From the NCBI GenBank assembly GCA_905181615.1, contig CAJIYH010000002.1, forward strand, positions 682,001 through 746,000: DNA of 64,000 bases. The letters run 5' to 3'. This document shows positions 25,388-34,429 of the stretch, piece by piece. The position numbers and the translations under genes were made by a program. The first letter of the stretch is position 1. Each line of letters opens with the position of its first letter. The notes beneath the pieces are model-generated. The model had not been told where the DNA came from. It saw nothing but the letters and a program-made list of their open reading frames with translations, and did no database searches. This DNA is from an uncultured Flavobacteriaceae bacterium. GTDB taxonomy: Bacteria > Bacteroidota > Bacteroidia > Flavobacteriales > Flavobacteriaceae.

Positions 25388-26238
25388 TATCGAACCATTT
25401 TCTCAATTGGACATACCAATATATCTTCAGCACCAGCAGCTTTTAACTGGTCTATAACTTCCCAAAAATCGTCTGAGTTAATAACGGAATGAATAGAACT
25501 CCACCCCGCCTGAGCTAAGGGCAATACTGTAGGGCTTTTTAGAACTGGAAGAATAGCAGAAACTGCTTCAATTTGCGCGTTGGGTACATTTAATAAAATA
25601 TAACGGGAATGTTTTGCTCGAAGTACTGATTGAATTCTAAATTGAAGCTTAGTTGTTAATTTGTTCTGTTCTGTATTTAAATTAGGAGCTTGAACCAAAA
25701 CTGCCTCTGATTTCAAAATTTCGATAACTTCTTTTAAGTTATTTTTAAACAACGTACTTCCACTCGAAACAATATCGCAAATAGCGTCGGAAAGCCCAAT
25801 GTTTGGTGCAATCTCTACAGAACCACTAATAACATGAATATCCGCTTCAATCCCTTTTTGTTTAAGAAATTGATTCACAGTATTTGGGTAAGAAGTTGCT
25901 ATTTTTTTATCTGCTAAATCTTGAACACTAGAAAATGAAGTTTCTTTTGGCACTGCAATAGATACTTTACACTTTGAAAAGCCTAGAGTTTCAATAATTT
26001 CAAGATCCGTTCCTTTTTCAACCAACAGATTACTTCCTACAATAGCCAAATCAACAACTCCGTCTCTTAGGTATTGAGGAATATCTCCATTGCGAAGAAA
26101 GAACACTTCCATAGGAAAATTTCTAGCAGCTGCTTTTAGTTGGTCTTTTCCATTGTCTATAGAAATTCCACAACTTTTTAACAAGGCTAAGGAATCTGTA
26201 TTGAGTCTTCCTGATTTTTGAATGGCTATACGTATCAT
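25387..26238 (-). CDS. hisG: ATP phosphoribosyltransferase (long form)
   Basis: HisG catalyses the committed step of histidine synthesis from ATP and PRPP and is normally feedback-inhibited by histidine. Counted from ATG 26238 there are 283 residues, which is the long, hexameric form carrying its own C-terminal regulatory ACT-like domain (about residues 210-283, including VSAILPVLKSPTVLPLAQAG). Catalytic-domain motifs are IRIAIQKSGRLN, VDLAIVGSNLLVEKG and the PRPP loop DAICDIVSSGSTLFKNNLKE. An upstream ATG at 26274 is in frame but lies within the terminator hairpin region of the leader, so I reject it. The operon is preceded by a His-rich leader peptide and terminator. Confidence 0.96.
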   Translation of the reverse strand: MIRIAIQKSGRLNTDSLALLKSCGISIDNGKDQLKAAARNFPMEVFFLRNGDIPQYLRDGVVDLAIVGSNLLVEKGTDLEIIETLGFSKCKVSIAVPKETSFSSVQDLADKKIATSYPNTVNQFLKQKGIEADIHVISGSVEIAPNIGLSDAICDIVSSGSTLFKNNLKEVIEILKSEAVLVQAPNLNTEQNKLTTKLQFRIQSVLRAKHSRYILLNVPNAQIEAVSAILPVLKSPTVLPLAQAGWSSIHSVINSDDFWEVIDQLKAAGAEDILVCPIEKMVR

Positions 26239-26249
26239 GTTTTTTAAAT

Positions 26250-26281
26250 AAAAAAAACCCGTTTGAAACATCAAACGGGTT
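26250..26281 (-). terminator. Attenuator terminator of the his operon
   Basis: On the transcript AACCCGTTTGA and TCAAACGGGTT form a perfect 11-bp stem (26271-26281 with 26256-26266) around a 4-base loop. It is followed by a run of eight U starting in the stem. It is a strong intrinsic terminator placed 25 bases after the leader-peptide stop and 18 bases before the hisG ATG, which is the position expected for an attenuator. A leader segment, TCGAACG at 26320-26314, can pair with CGTTTGA of the left arm (7 pairs, one G-U) and could act as antiterminator. Confidence 0.85.
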
Positions 26282-26305
26282 CTGAGAGTTGAATATACAC
26301 CAACC

Positions 26306-26362
26306 TTAGAGCTCGTTCGAGACCGTAAAGTGATGATTATTATGCAATAAATTTCTTTTCAT
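26306..26362 (-). CDS. hisL: his operon leader peptide
   Basis: The 18-codon frame reads MKRNLLHNNHHFTVSNEL and stops at TAA 26306. It contains three His codons, two of them adjacent, in a peptide directly upstream of a terminator and hisG. Classical his attenuators work by ribosome stalling at such codons when charged His-tRNA is scarce, which changes leader RNA pairing. The three His codons are fewer than the seven of E. coli but their density is far above average. The ATG lies eight bases after the -7 box TATATTTG, so the leader message is almost leaderless. No homologue is recalled and the call rests on position and codon content. Confidence 0.78.
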   Translation of the reverse strand: MKRNLLHNNHHFTVSNEL

Positions 26363-26369
26363 TATGATG

Positions 26370-26377
26370 CAAATATA
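26370..26377 (-). promoter_or_regulatory. -7 promoter box of the his operon
   Basis: TATATTTG on the minus strand is an exact TAnnTTTG match, eight bases before the leader-peptide ATG. Upstream DNA is A+T rich and no perfect TTTG -33 element is visible. Confidence 0.55.
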
Positions 26378-26552
26378 TTCATTTTATTTTAAAACATAAA
26401 TGTTTTTTATAAATAAATCAAGCAAATTTGTTGATGGTTTTTTTACAAATAAGATAAAAAAACCTTCTGCTAGTAAATTTAAATATGTGCTTGCATTCCA
26501 AATCAATTTTTATGTACCTAATACAATGCGTAAAAACAAATCTTAATCTATT

Positions 26553-26722
26553 ATGAAAATAACTTTACTCAAAAGTTACCACTGCTTGCATTACTATTTT
26601 TACAAACTCAATTATACGAGCAATACTGTAGTGTTTTGCCAGAACAAGGAGTTTTTTTAGTATACAGAATACGGAGTAATCCTAATATAGGTTTGATAGA
26701 TATAAATGATCATCCTTATTAA
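26553..26722 (+). pseudogene. Possible broken small secreted-protein gene
   Basis: ATG 26553 opens MKITLLK. If one A is added to the AAAA run at 26571-26574, the frame continues KLPLLALLFLQTQLYEQ, a signal-peptide-like segment, then YCSVLPEQGVFLVYRIRSNP and NIGLIDINDHPY, ending at TAA 26722. The span of 170 bases is one short of a multiple of three, which fits a single deletion. I do not recognise the family. The open frame of about 50 codons with a coherent hydrophobic start is suggestive but could be chance. The rest of the 480-base gap between the his promoter and the prohibitin terminator shows nothing recognisable. Confidence 0.35.
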
Positions 26723-26783
26723 TTAATAAGCTCTTTATTGGGCATCTAAATTAGGATAAGGATTTACTGAGAATTTGTTGTAC

Positions 26784-26817
26784 AAAAAAACCGAACCATT
26801 ATTCAGGGTTCGGTTTT
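26784..26817 (-). terminator. Intrinsic terminator after the prohibitin-like gene
   Basis: AAAACCGAACC and GGTTCGGTTTT form an 11-bp stem (26787-26797 with 26807-26817) and a 9-base loop. On the minus strand the stem is followed by a run of seven U. It lies about 45 bases after the prohibitin stop and ends the long leftward lpx-efp-sucD-fabG block. Confidence 0.85.
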
Positions 26818-26861
26818 AAGAATAAACTAGAATATAATTATCTAGTTGTTATATTAATGTT

Positions 26862-27680
26862 TTATTGATTCCCTAGTATAATAGGTAATCCAGACTCTCC
26901 ACTACCAATAACAATTACTTTTGCATTTGGTGATTCTGAAAGTTTAAGCGTTGCCTCAATACCTTTCTCTTGTAATATCTTAGAAGTTAGTGAAGCACTT
27001 AAAATTCTGTTGGCAGCAGCTTTACCTTCAGCATCAATTCGCTGACGTTCTGCTTCTTGTTTAGATTTTTCAATTCTAAATACATATTCCAAAGCTTCTT
27101 GCTCTTGGTTCAACTTACGCTCAATAGCTTCTCGTATTGCAATAGGAAGTGTTACATCACGAACTAAAACAGCGTTTAATTGAACATGTTGATTTTCAAC
27201 TACTTTTTTAGTTTCTTCAAAAATCTCATTTTGAATAGCATCTCTTTTAGTTGAATACAATTGTTCTGGAGTATAACGACCTACTACAGAACGAGCAACT
27301 GCCCGAATCTGAGGTATGATAATAATGTTTAGATAATTCTCACCTTTTGTTTTGTGAAGTAATCCAAGTTCAGAAATTAAAGGTTGGTAAAGTACAGAAA
27401 TGTCTAATGAAATTTCAAGACCGTTAGAAGACAATACTTGCATTTTACTTTCAAAAGCTTCTTGTTGTTTTACGTTATAAACGTAAACTTTATTCCAAGG
27501 AGCAATTATGTGAAATCCTTCACCAATAGGAGGCTCATCAGTTACAACACCACCTCCGAATGTTTTGAATAATACTCCTGCTTCACCATAACCAATGTTA
27601 ATTGATGCCTTAGAGATGAAAATAAATAAAATAAAAATTCCTGCAATTACAGGTAGTCCAATTTTGGGTAATTTTTGCAT
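26862..27680 (-). CDS. Prohibitin/SPFH-domain membrane protein
   Basis: The 272-residue protein has one N-terminal membrane helix (LPVIAGIFILFIFIS) followed by an SPFH domain. GYGEAGVLFKTFGGGV, GEGFHIIAPWNKVYVYNVKQ, LSSNGLEISLDISVLYQP and IIPQIRAVARSVVGRYTPEQ are the conserved strands. A long helical region from about residue 165 to 235 (EAIERKLNQEQEALEYVFRI onward) supports ring-like oligomers. Bacterial prohibitins organise membrane domains or chaperone membrane proteases; the partner here is unknown. It is the last gene of the leftward block, 17 bases after fabG, and is followed by a strong terminator. Confidence 0.9.
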   Translation of the reverse strand: MQKLPKIGLPVIAGIFILFIFISKASINIGYGEAGVLFKTFGGGVVTDEPPIGEGFHIIAPWNKVYVYNVKQQEAFESKMQVLSSNGLEISLDISVLYQPLISELGLLHKTKGENYLNIIIIPQIRAVARSVVGRYTPEQLYSTKRDAIQNEIFEETKKVVENQHVQLNAVLVRDVTLPIAIREAIERKLNQEQEALEYVFRIEKSKQEAERQRIDAEGKAAANRILSASLTSKILQEKGIEATLKLSESPNAKVIVIGSGESGLPIILGNQ

Positions 27681-27697
27681 AATGTATTGTTTTTAAA

Positions 27698-28444
27698 TTA
27701 AGTTAACATTCCTCCATCCACGTTCATTACTTGTCCTGTAATGTAGTTGGATAAATCTGACCCTAAAAAAACACAAGCGTTAGCTATATCTTCTGGGGAT
27801 CCTCCTCTTTTCAAAGGTATAATATTTCTCCATCCTTGGACAACTTCCTCAGATAATTTTGCTGTCATTTCAGTTTCAATAAAACCAGGAGCAATTACAT
27901 TTGATCGAATGTTTCTTGAGCCTAGCTCTAAAGCTATAGATTTTGAAAAACCAATAATTCCAGCTTTTGAGGCTGCATAATTAGCTTGACCAGCGTTTCC
28001 TTTAACTCCAACAACAGAACTCATGTGGATTAAAGAACCTTTTCGCTGCTTTAAAAAAGTACGTTGAACGGCTTTAGTCATGTTAAATACAGACTTTAAG
28101 TTTACTTCTATCACTTGATCAAAGTCCTCCTCACCCATTCGCATGAGTAAGTTGTCTTTGGTTATACCAGCATTATTAATAAGAATATCAAGTCCTTCAA
28201 AGTCTTTTAGTACTTCTTTGGCTAAGGTATGTGCTTGATCATAACTAGCGGCATTGCTTTGATACCCTTTTGCTTTAATACCAAGTATATTTAATTCTAT
28301 TTCTAATTCTTGAGCGGCTTGAACTGAACTACTGTATGTAAAAGCAACATTACACCCGTGTTGAGCATATACTAGGGCAATTCCTCTACCTATACCTCTA
28401 CTAGCTCCGGTTATAATTGCTGTTTTTCCTTCTAAAAGTTTCAT
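27698..28444 (-). CDS. fabG: 3-oxoacyl-[acyl-carrier-protein] reductase
   Basis: FabG reduces 3-oxoacyl-ACP with NADPH during fatty-acid elongation. The 248-residue short-chain dehydrogenase has TGASRGIGRGIALVYAQHG for NADP binding, LINNAGITKDNLLMRM, the catalytic Ser in HMSSVVGVKGNAGQ, the YAASKAG Tyr-Lys pair and the FabG-type ending NYITGQVMNVDGGM. The KDNLLMRM segment is characteristic of FabG and not of other short-chain dehydrogenases. It follows sucD by ten bases. Confidence 0.95.
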   Translation of the reverse strand: MKLLEGKTAIITGASRGIGRGIALVYAQHGCNVAFTYSSSVQAAQELEIELNILGIKAKGYQSNAASYDQAHTLAKEVLKDFEGLDILINNAGITKDNLLMRMGEEDFDQVIEVNLKSVFNMTKAVQRTFLKQRKGSLIHMSSVVGVKGNAGQANYAASKAGIIGFSKSIALELGSRNIRSNVIAPGFIETEMTAKLSEEVVQGWRNIIPLKRGGSPEDIANACVFLGSDLSNYITGQVMNVDGGMLT

Positions 28445-28454
28445 ATCTACTTTT

Positions 28455-29327
28455 TTAATTAAGTATTTCAGCTACTTTTTTACCTATAGATGCTGGAGAA
28501 TTCACTACATGAATTCCACATTCAGACATTATTCGTTTTTTAGCTTCGGCAGTATCATCTGCTCCACCAACAATTGCACCGGCATGTCCCATAGTTCTTC
28601 CGGCAGGTGCTGTTTCTCCGGCAATAAAACCAATAACTGGTTTTTTATTACCAGTTTCTTTAACGTATTTAGCTGCTTCGGCTTCTAGTTGACCACCAAT
28701 TTCACCAATCATTACAATTGCCTCAGTTTCTGGGTCATTCATGAATAATTCGACTGCATCTTTCGTTGTAGTTCCAATGATAGGGTCTCCTCCTATTCCT
28801 ATTGCAGTTGAAATTCCATATCCTTCACGAACAACCTGATCAGCTGCCTCATAAGTTAAGGTTCCTGACTTAGATATAATTCCAACATTTCCCTTTTTGA
28901 AAACAAAACCCGGCATAATGCCAACTTTTGCTTCTCCAGGAGTAATAACACCAGGACAGTTAGGTCCTATTAGTCGACAGTTTTTATGTGCAATATAATT
29001 GGAAGCTTTAACCATATCAGCTACAGGAATTCCTTCTGTAATTGTTATAATTACTTTGATTCCCGCATCAGCTGCTTCCATGATAGCATCTGCTGCAAAG
29101 GCTGGTGGAACGAATATAATTGTTGTATTTGCTTGAGCTTTTTCAACGGCTTCAGCCACTGTATTAAAGACAGGGCGATCGAGGTGAACCTGACCTCCTT
29201 TCCCTGGGGTAACTCCACCTACAATATTACTTCCGTATTCAATCATTTGGGTTGCATGAAAAGTTCCTTCACTTCCTGTAAAACCTTGTACTATTATTTT
29301 GGAATCTTTATTAACTAAAACACTCAT
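28455..29327 (-). CDS. sucD: Succinyl-CoA ligase alpha subunit
   Basis: SucD is the CoA-binding and histidine-phosphorylated subunit of the citric-acid-cycle enzyme that makes succinate and ATP or GTP. In 290 residues it shows [19 protein letters not shown] for CoA binding, [56 protein letters not shown], and the active-site His in [20 protein letters not shown]. The beta subunit gene sucC is not in the window, so the two subunits are encoded apart. It lies between efp and fabG with a 50-base gap before it. Confidence 0.97.
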   Translation of the reverse strand: MSVLVNKDSKIIVQGFTGSEGTFHATQMIEYGSNIVGGVTPGKGGQVHLDRPVFNTVAEAVEKAQANTTIIFVPPAFAADAIMEAADAGIKVIITITEGIPVADMVKASNYIAHKNCRLIGPNCPGVITPGEAKVGIMPGFVFKKGNVGIISKSGTLTYEAADQVVREGYGISTAIGIGGDPIIGTTTKDAVELFMNDPETEAIVMIGEIGGQLEAEAAKYVKETGNKKPVIGFIAGETAPAGRTMGHAGAIVGGADDTAEAKKRIMSECGIHVVNSPASIGKKVAEILN

Positions 29328-29377
29328 TCGTTATTTTATTTTTATATTTATTATTAAAGTAGGACTTGTTAAGATTT

Positions 29378-29944
29378 TTATTCTTTTATGCGTTCTTGAT
29401 AAGTTCCTTTTTCAGTTTCTATTTTTATTTTATCCCCTTCATTAATAAATAAAGGAACGTTTACACGAGCCCCTGTTTCAACAGTAGCGGGTTTGGTTGC
29501 ATTTGTAGCGGTATTACCTTTAACACCAGGCTCAGTATGGGTAACTTCCAAAATTACGCTTAGAGGCATATCAACAGATAGTGGCATTCCATCTTCCGTG
29601 TTTATTGAAATAGAAACTATTTCACCTTCTTTCATCAGTTCTGGTGAATCAAGAGTGCTTTTTTCAATAGTAATCTGATTATAATCATCCGAATTCATGA
29701 AATTATAGGTGTCTCCATCATTGTATAGAAACTGAAACTTACTTGTTTCAACTCGTATGTCTTCTATTTTATTACCCGCAGAAAAGGTGTTATCTAAAAC
29801 TTTCCCAGAGGTAACACTTCTAAGTTTTGTTCTCACAAATGCAGGACCTTTTCCAGGTTTAACATGAAGAAATTCAATTACTTTATAAATGTCATTATTG
29901 TGCTTAATGCACAGTCCTTTTCTAATGTCAGAAGTTGATGCCAT
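29378..29944 (-). CDS. efp: Translation elongation factor P
   Basis: EF-P helps the ribosome join consecutive prolines. The 188-residue protein has its usual three beta domains. The loop HVKPGKGPAFVRTKLR carries Lys32, the residue modified in species with beta-lysylation or another modification. The P-G-K-G-P form is the common one for lysine-tip EF-P. The OB domains show STLDSPELMKEGEIVSISIN and GARVNVPLFINEGDKIKIET. No modification enzyme is encoded nearby. It stands between lpxA and sucD, ten bases after lpxA. Confidence 0.97.
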   Translation of the reverse strand: MASTSDIRKGLCIKHNNDIYKVIEFLHVKPGKGPAFVRTKLRSVTSGKVLDNTFSAGNKIEDIRVETSKFQFLYNDGDTYNFMNSDDYNQITIEKSTLDSPELMKEGEIVSISINTEDGMPLSVDMPLSVILEVTHTEPGVKGNTATNATKPATVETGARVNVPLFINEGDKIKIETEKGTYQERIKE

Positions 29945-29954
29945 AATTTATTAT

Positions 29955-30740
29955 TTAATTTTTCTGAAAATATCCTTTCATAATTCCACGTTGTGAATCT
30001 TTAATAAATTGTAAAATTTCATCACGTTCCGGAGTAACTTCCATTTCTGCTTCAAGTATTTCAGCAGCTTGTGTTGTATTGTAATTCTTTTGGTACAGAA
30101 TACGATAGATATCCTGAATTTCTCTTATTTTTTCAGCAGAATAACCACGACGTCTTAATCCAACAGAATTGATTCCTACATAAGATAAAGGTTCACGAGC
30201 AGCTTTAACAAACGGAGGTACATCTTTACGAACTAAAGATCCACCCGATATGAAGGCATGATCACCAACAGAACAAAATTGATGGATAGCAGTCATTCCA
30301 GCTAAAATAACATAGTTGCCAATATTAATATGACCAGCCAAGTTACTGCTGTTAGAAAACACACAGTAATTTCCAACTTTACAATCATGTGCAATATGAG
30401 AATACGCCATAATTAAGCAGTTAGAACCAATAGAAGTTTGAAAACGATCTGTTGTTCCTCGGTTAATAGTTACACATTCTCTAATTGTAGTATTGTCTCC
30501 AATTAGAGTTAAGGTTTCTTCTCCTGCATATTTTAAATCTTGTGGTGGAGCAGAAATTACAGCTCCTGAATAAATATTGCAGTTCTTACCGATTCGAGCA
30601 CCCTCCATTATAGTAACATTAGAACCAATCCAAGTCCCTTCTCCTATTGTTACATTATTACTAATGGTAACAAAGGGTTCAATTACTACATTGTTAGCGA
30701 TTTTTGCTTCTGGATGTACATAAGCTAAAGGTTGATTCAT
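29955..30740 (-). CDS. lpxA: UDP-N-acetylglucosamine acyltransferase
   Basis: LpxA starts lipid A synthesis by O-acylating UDP-GlcNAc. The 261 residues consist of left-handed beta-helix hexapeptide repeats (for example IGEGTWIGSNVTIMEGARIG), the catalytic His in MAYSHIAHDCKVGNYCVFSN, and a helical C-terminal domain from about residue 190 (GLRRRGYSAEKIREIQDIYR). The ATG overlaps the fabZ part of lpxC-fabZ by four bases, so lipid A genes are coupled. The family length is normal. Confidence 0.96.
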   Translation of the reverse strand: MNQPLAYVHPEAKIANNVVIEPFVTISNNVTIGEGTWIGSNVTIMEGARIGKNCNIYSGAVISAPPQDLKYAGEETLTLIGDNTTIRECVTINRGTTDRFQTSIGSNCLIMAYSHIAHDCKVGNYCVFSNSSNLAGHINIGNYVILAGMTAIHQFCSVGDHAFISGGSLVRKDVPPFVKAAREPLSYVGINSVGLRRRGYSAEKIREIQDIYRILYQKNYNTTQAAEILEAEMEVTPERDEILQFIKDSQRGIMKGYFQKN

Positions 30741-32143
30741 ATACTGTCTTTTCTAACAATTTGTGCCATTAATTCCCCTTCGGTTGTGATCTTACCATTA
30801 GCAAAGGTATAACCTTTCATATGACAAATCCCCCTTCTGATAGGAGTAATTAATTCCAACTTAAAAATTAAAGTATCACCCGGATAGACAGGGTTTTTAA
30901 ACTTAACATTATCTATTTTCATAAAAAAAGTTAAGTAGTTTTCAGGATCAGGAACTGTGTTAAGCACTAGAACTCCTCCTACTTGCGCCATTGCTTCAAC
31001 TTGTAGAACACCTGGCATTACTGGTGCTCCAGGGAAATGTCCGACAAAAAATGGCTCGTTCATAGTTACATTCTTTAAACCTATAACGTGCGTATTAGAG
31101 AGCTCAAAAATCTTGTCAACCAATAAGAATGGAGGTCTATGAGGCAACATTTTCATGATGTCATTAACATTCATTAACGGCGGTTGGTTGATATCTACAA
31201 TAGGTGCATTTAAGCGCTTTTCTTGTTTAATTATTTTGGATAGTTTACGAGCAAAATCAATGTTTACTTTATGTCCGGGTTTCCTGGCAATTACCTTTCC
31301 TCTAATTCTTTTTCCTACCAAAGCCAAATCTCCAATTACATCCAGTAATTTATGTCGAGCCGCCTCATTTGGGTAATGTAAGGATAGGTTATCTAATATT
31401 CCGTTGGGCTGAACTGTGATTTTAGTTTTATTAAATGCTCGTTTTAAATTATCCATGGTTTCATCTGACAAGGGTTTGTCAACATAAACAATTGCATTAT
31501 TTAAATCTCCACCTTGTATTAAGCCATTTTCAAGTAACATTTCTAATTCATGAAGAAAACTAAAGGTGCGAGAGGATGCAATCTGATCTACATAATCATT
31601 TAGATGCTCAAGGGTTGCATTTTGTGTTCCTAAAACTTTAGTTCCAAAATCTACCATAGTTGTTACTTGGAAGTTATCCCAAGGAATAAGGGTCATTTCA
31701 CTTCCAGACTCCTCATCTCTGTAATGAATTACTTCTTTAACAATATATTCGTCTCTTAACTCTGATAATTCAATTTTACCCGCGGACAAGATTGCCTCAA
31801 CAAAAAACTTAGAAGAACCATCCATTATTGGAGGTTCGGGAGCACTTAATTCAATTAAACAATTATCAATTTCAAGACCTACAAGAGCAGACAATACATG
31901 CTCAGAAGTGTGAATTTTCACATTATTTTTAATTAAGTTAGTTCCACGCTGAGTATCATTTACATACTGGACGTCAGCTTCAACCGTGGGCTGTCCCTTA
32001 AGATCGGTTCTCTTAAAAACAAAACCTGTATTTGCTGGTGCAGGTTTAAATGTTAAAACAACATTTTTACCCGTATGTAATCCCACACCTTCAAGTGTAA
32101 TTTGGTTTGCAATTGTATTTTGTAAAACAGACTTATTTTCCAT
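30737..32143 (-). CDS. lpxC-fabZ: Fused UDP-3-O-acyl-GlcNAc deacetylase / 3-hydroxyacyl-ACP dehydratase
   Basis: The N-terminal 310 residues are LpxC, the zinc deacetylase that commits to lipid A synthesis, with [20 protein letters not shown], the zinc His in [18 protein letters not shown] and [20 protein letters not shown]. The C-terminal 150 residues are FabZ, with [19 protein letters not shown] and the catalytic His and Glu in [20 protein letters not shown]. The fusion is normal for Bacteroidetes and ties lipid A and fatty-acid synthesis. From ATG 32143 the protein has 468 residues. The ATG overlaps lpxD by 11 bases, and an in-frame ATG eight codons upstream lies well inside lpxD. Confidence 0.96.
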   Translation of the reverse strand: MENKSVLQNTIANQITLEGVGLHTGKNVVLTFKPAPANTGFVFKRTDLKGQPTVEADVQYVNDTQRGTNLIKNNVKIHTSEHVLSALVGLEIDNCLIELSAPEPPIMDGSSKFFVEAILSAGKIELSELRDEYIVKEVIHYRDEESGSEMTLIPWDNFQVTTMVDFGTKVLGTQNATLEHLNDYVDQIASSRTFSFLHELEMLLENGLIQGGDLNNAIVYVDKPLSDETMDNLKRAFNKTKITVQPNGILDNLSLHYPNEAARHKLLDVIGDLALVGKRIRGKVIARKPGHKVNIDFARKLSKIIKQEKRLNAPIVDINQPPLMNVNDIMKMLPHRPPFLLVDKIFELSNTHVIGLKNVTMNEPFFVGHFPGAPVMPGVLQVEAMAQVGGVLVLNTVPDPENYLTFFMKIDNVKFKNPVYPGDTLIFKLELITPIRRGICHMKGYTFANGKITTEGELMAQIVRKDSI

Positions 32144-33158
32144 GTTGCTCTTTTTCAAATTGATCAAGTCGCTTGACTATTTTGGGTAAATTTTTGAAAT
32201 GTATGTATGATTTACTATAACTCTTAAAATCAAATGCAGGTGTACCCTGAAGTACCGCATTGTCTTTGATGTTTTTTGTTACTCCTGTTTTCCCTTGAAC
32301 TTGCACTCCATCGCCAATTATAAGGTGACCTGCAAAACCGGATTGACCTCCAACCGCACAAGATTTTCCTATTTTTGTAGAACCTGCTATTCCAACTTGT
32401 GCTGCAATAATAGTATTTTCTCCAATCTCTACGTTATGAGCTATTTGAATCTGGTTGTCTAATTTAACACCGTCATGAATAATTGTTGCACCTAGTGTTG
32501 CACGATCAATAGTAGAATTAGCGCCAACATCTACGTTGTTGCCTATCCGTACAATTCCGGTTTGTGGTACTTTCTTGTAAGTTCCGTCTTTTTGAGGTGC
32601 AAAACCAAAACCATCAGATCCGATTACGCATCCAGGATGGATGACACAATTTTTACCGATTTCTGAGCGGGACATGATGCGCGCTCCGTTTAGAATTAAA
32701 GTTCCTTCCCCTATAACTACGCCCTCGCCAATAAAAACATGCGAATATATTTTAACGTCTTTACCAAGAATAACGTTTTTCTTTATTACTGAAAATTCAC
32801 CTACGTAACAAGATTCATCAACCACCACGCCTTCATCAATAGACACAGGTTCCATAATGCCTTTATCATCAGTAAGCGCAGTATTATAGAACTCTAGAAG
32901 TATAGAAAACGATTGATAGGCATCTGCTACACGTATTAAAGTAGAATCTACTTTTTTTTCTAAAACAAAATCATTGTTTATGATAACAACGGATGCTTCT
33001 GTATCGTAAATAAAAGGATTGTATTTTTTGTTCGCTAAAAAGGTTAACGAACCGACTTTACCCTCTTCAATTTTAGAGAGCTCTTGAACTTCTACTTCAG
33101 GATCTCCCTCAATAGTTCCGTTCAATATACCAGCAATTTGTTTGGCGGTAAATTTCAT
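32133..33158 (-). CDS. lpxD: UDP-3-O-(3-hydroxyacyl)glucosamine N-acyltransferase
   Basis: LpxD adds the second acyl chain in lipid A synthesis. The 341-residue protein has the N-terminal uridine-binding domain ([20 protein letters not shown]), hexapeptide repeats over about residues 100-315, and the catalytic His region in [39 protein letters not shown] is also highly conserved. The -7 box TACTTTTG ends six bases before its ATG, so it can be transcribed separately from the HD gene 24 bases upstream. It leads the lpxD-lpxC/fabZ-lpxA block. Confidence 0.96.
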   Translation of the reverse strand: MKFTAKQIAGILNGTIEGDPEVEVQELSKIEEGKVGSLTFLANKKYNPFIYDTEASVVIINNDFVLEKKVDSTLIRVADAYQSFSILLEFYNTALTDDKGIMEPVSIDEGVVVDESCYVGEFSVIKKNVILGKDVKIYSHVFIGEGVVIGEGTLILNGARIMSRSEIGKNCVIHPGCVIGSDGFGFAPQKDGTYKKVPQTGIVRIGNNVDVGANSTIDRATLGATIIHDGVKLDNQIQIAHNVEIGENTIIAAQVGIAGSTKIGKSCAVGGQSGFAGHLIIGDGVQVQGKTGVTKNIKDNAVLQGTPAFDFKSYSKSYIHFKNLPKIVKRLDQFEKEQHGK

Positions 33159-33163
33159 TCTTG

Positions 33164-33171
33164 CAAAAGTA
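33164..33171 (-). promoter_or_regulatory. -7 promoter box of lpxD
   Basis: TACTTTTG on the minus strand fits TAnnTTTG and ends six bases before the lpxD ATG, implying a very short or absent leader. It lies in the gap after the HD gene stop. Confidence 0.5.
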
Positions 33172-33182
33172 TAAAAATTAGC

Positions 33183-34406
33183 TTAGAAATTAGGCTTTGC
33201 AAAGCAGAGATAAAATTTAGATTCTAATTTTGAAAAGGAGTTTTCGAAGAATAATTGTGAGTGTTCTTGTAAAGAATTAACCTCACCTGATTTTGTTAAT
33301 ATCATTATAGCCTTAATATCAGGAACATAAGCTTGATTTGATATGCCTCCTGTAAAAACATAATTATCCATTGCAGTATCTTTGACGTTCAAAGTTGAAA
33401 GTGTAGCTCTCTTTTCTTCAACTTGACTATTACTGAATGGAGTGTTTTGAAATCTAATTTTAAGTAAATTTCTGTTTAAAATTCTGCTTGACAAATCACT
33501 CAACACAAAATTTGAGTGATGTTGCCACTCTTTCAGGGAAGAAACAATATCATAATCGTCTAATAAAGCAAATCGTTTTAGAAAATCTAAGGAGTTTATT
33601 TCATGGTTGGTAGTATTCAAGAAATATGAAAGTGAATTAGATGTTTTTAGTATTACTCTATCTTTAGTAAGTTTGCGCGCATAAACCAGTACCCGTTCTA
33701 AAAGTAATTCAGCTACTAAGCTCGTTTTGTGTAAATATACTTGCCAGTACATTAAACGTCTAGCAATTAAAAATTTCTCTACTGAATGCATCCCCTTTTC
33801 TTCAACAACGAGTTGGTCATCAACAACGTTAAACATCGTTATAATTCGTTCTGAATTGATATTACCTTCCGTGGCTGCAGTATAAAAACTATCTCGTTTT
33901 AGATAATCCATTCGGTCTAAATCAATCTGACCCGAAACCAGTTGATTCATAAACTTTCGGTGGTATTTGTTTTGAAAGATTGTAATTGCAAGAGTCAATG
34001 CTCCATCGAATTCCTCATTCAAAGCAAGCATAAATTGTAGTGATAAGGATTCGTGATGAACTCCTTCAACAATACTATGCTCCATAGCATGAGAAAAAGG
34101 ACCGTGACCGATGTCGTGAAGTAATATTGCGACTTGCATACCAACAGCCTCCTCTTCACAAATTACAATCCCTTTAGTTCTGAGGATTGAGATTGTCTTC
34201 TGCATTAAATGCAAACAACCTAATGCATGCTCAAACCTACTGTGGCGAGCCCCAGGATAAACCAAAGAGGATAGTCCCATTTGAGAAATTCTTCTCAAAC
34301 GTTGAAAAAAAGGATGCTCTAATAATTTGAAAATTATAGGTGCATGGATATGAATAAATCCGTAAATTGGATCATTCAACAGTGTCAGTTTTTGATTGTT
34401 TTTCAA
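33183..34406 (-). CDS. HD-domain phosphohydrolase
   Basis: The protein is an HD-superfamily metal phosphohydrolase of the dGTPase-like or YdhJ-like type. It begins KNNQKLTLLNDPIYGFIHIH and shows FFQRLRRISQMGLSSLVYPG, the metal His in RHSRFEHALGCLHLM, the signature HD in AILLHDIGHGPFSHAMEH, and GQIDLDRMDYLKRDSFYTAA. No ATG is available: the frame opens at TTG 34445 inside porX, but the -7 box at 34422-34429 makes TTG 34406 the likely start, giving 407 residues with a family-like N-terminus. The nucleotide substrate is unknown. It is divergent from porX. Confidence 0.85.
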   Translation of the reverse strand: MKNNQKLTLLNDPIYGFIHIHAPIIFKLLEHPFFQRLRRISQMGLSSLVYPGARHSRFEHALGCLHLMQKTISILRTKGIVICEEEAVGMQVAILLHDIGHGPFSHAMEHSIVEGVHHESLSLQFMLALNEEFDGALTLAITIFQNKYHRKFMNQLVSGQIDLDRMDYLKRDSFYTAATEGNINSERIITMFNVVDDQLVVEEKGMHSVEKFLIARRLMYWQVYLHKTSLVAELLLERVLVYARKLTKDRVILKTSNSLSYFLNTTNHEINSLDFLKRFALLDDYDIVSSLKEWQHHSNFVLSDLSSRILNRNLLKIRFQNTPFSNSQVEEKRATLSTLNVKDTAMDNYVFTGGISNQAYVPDIKAIMILTKSGEVNSLQEHSQLFFENSFSKLESKFYLCFAKPNF

Positions 34407-34421
34407 AGTGCTGATTTTTAA

Positions 34422-34429
34422 CAAATATA
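34422..34429 (-). promoter_or_regulatory. -7 promoter box of the HD phosphohydrolase gene
   Basis: TATATTTG on the minus strand lies 16 bases upstream of the preferred TTG start at 34406. It directly abuts the porX ATG on the other strand, so the promoter of porX must lie within the first codons of the HD gene. Confidence 0.45.
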
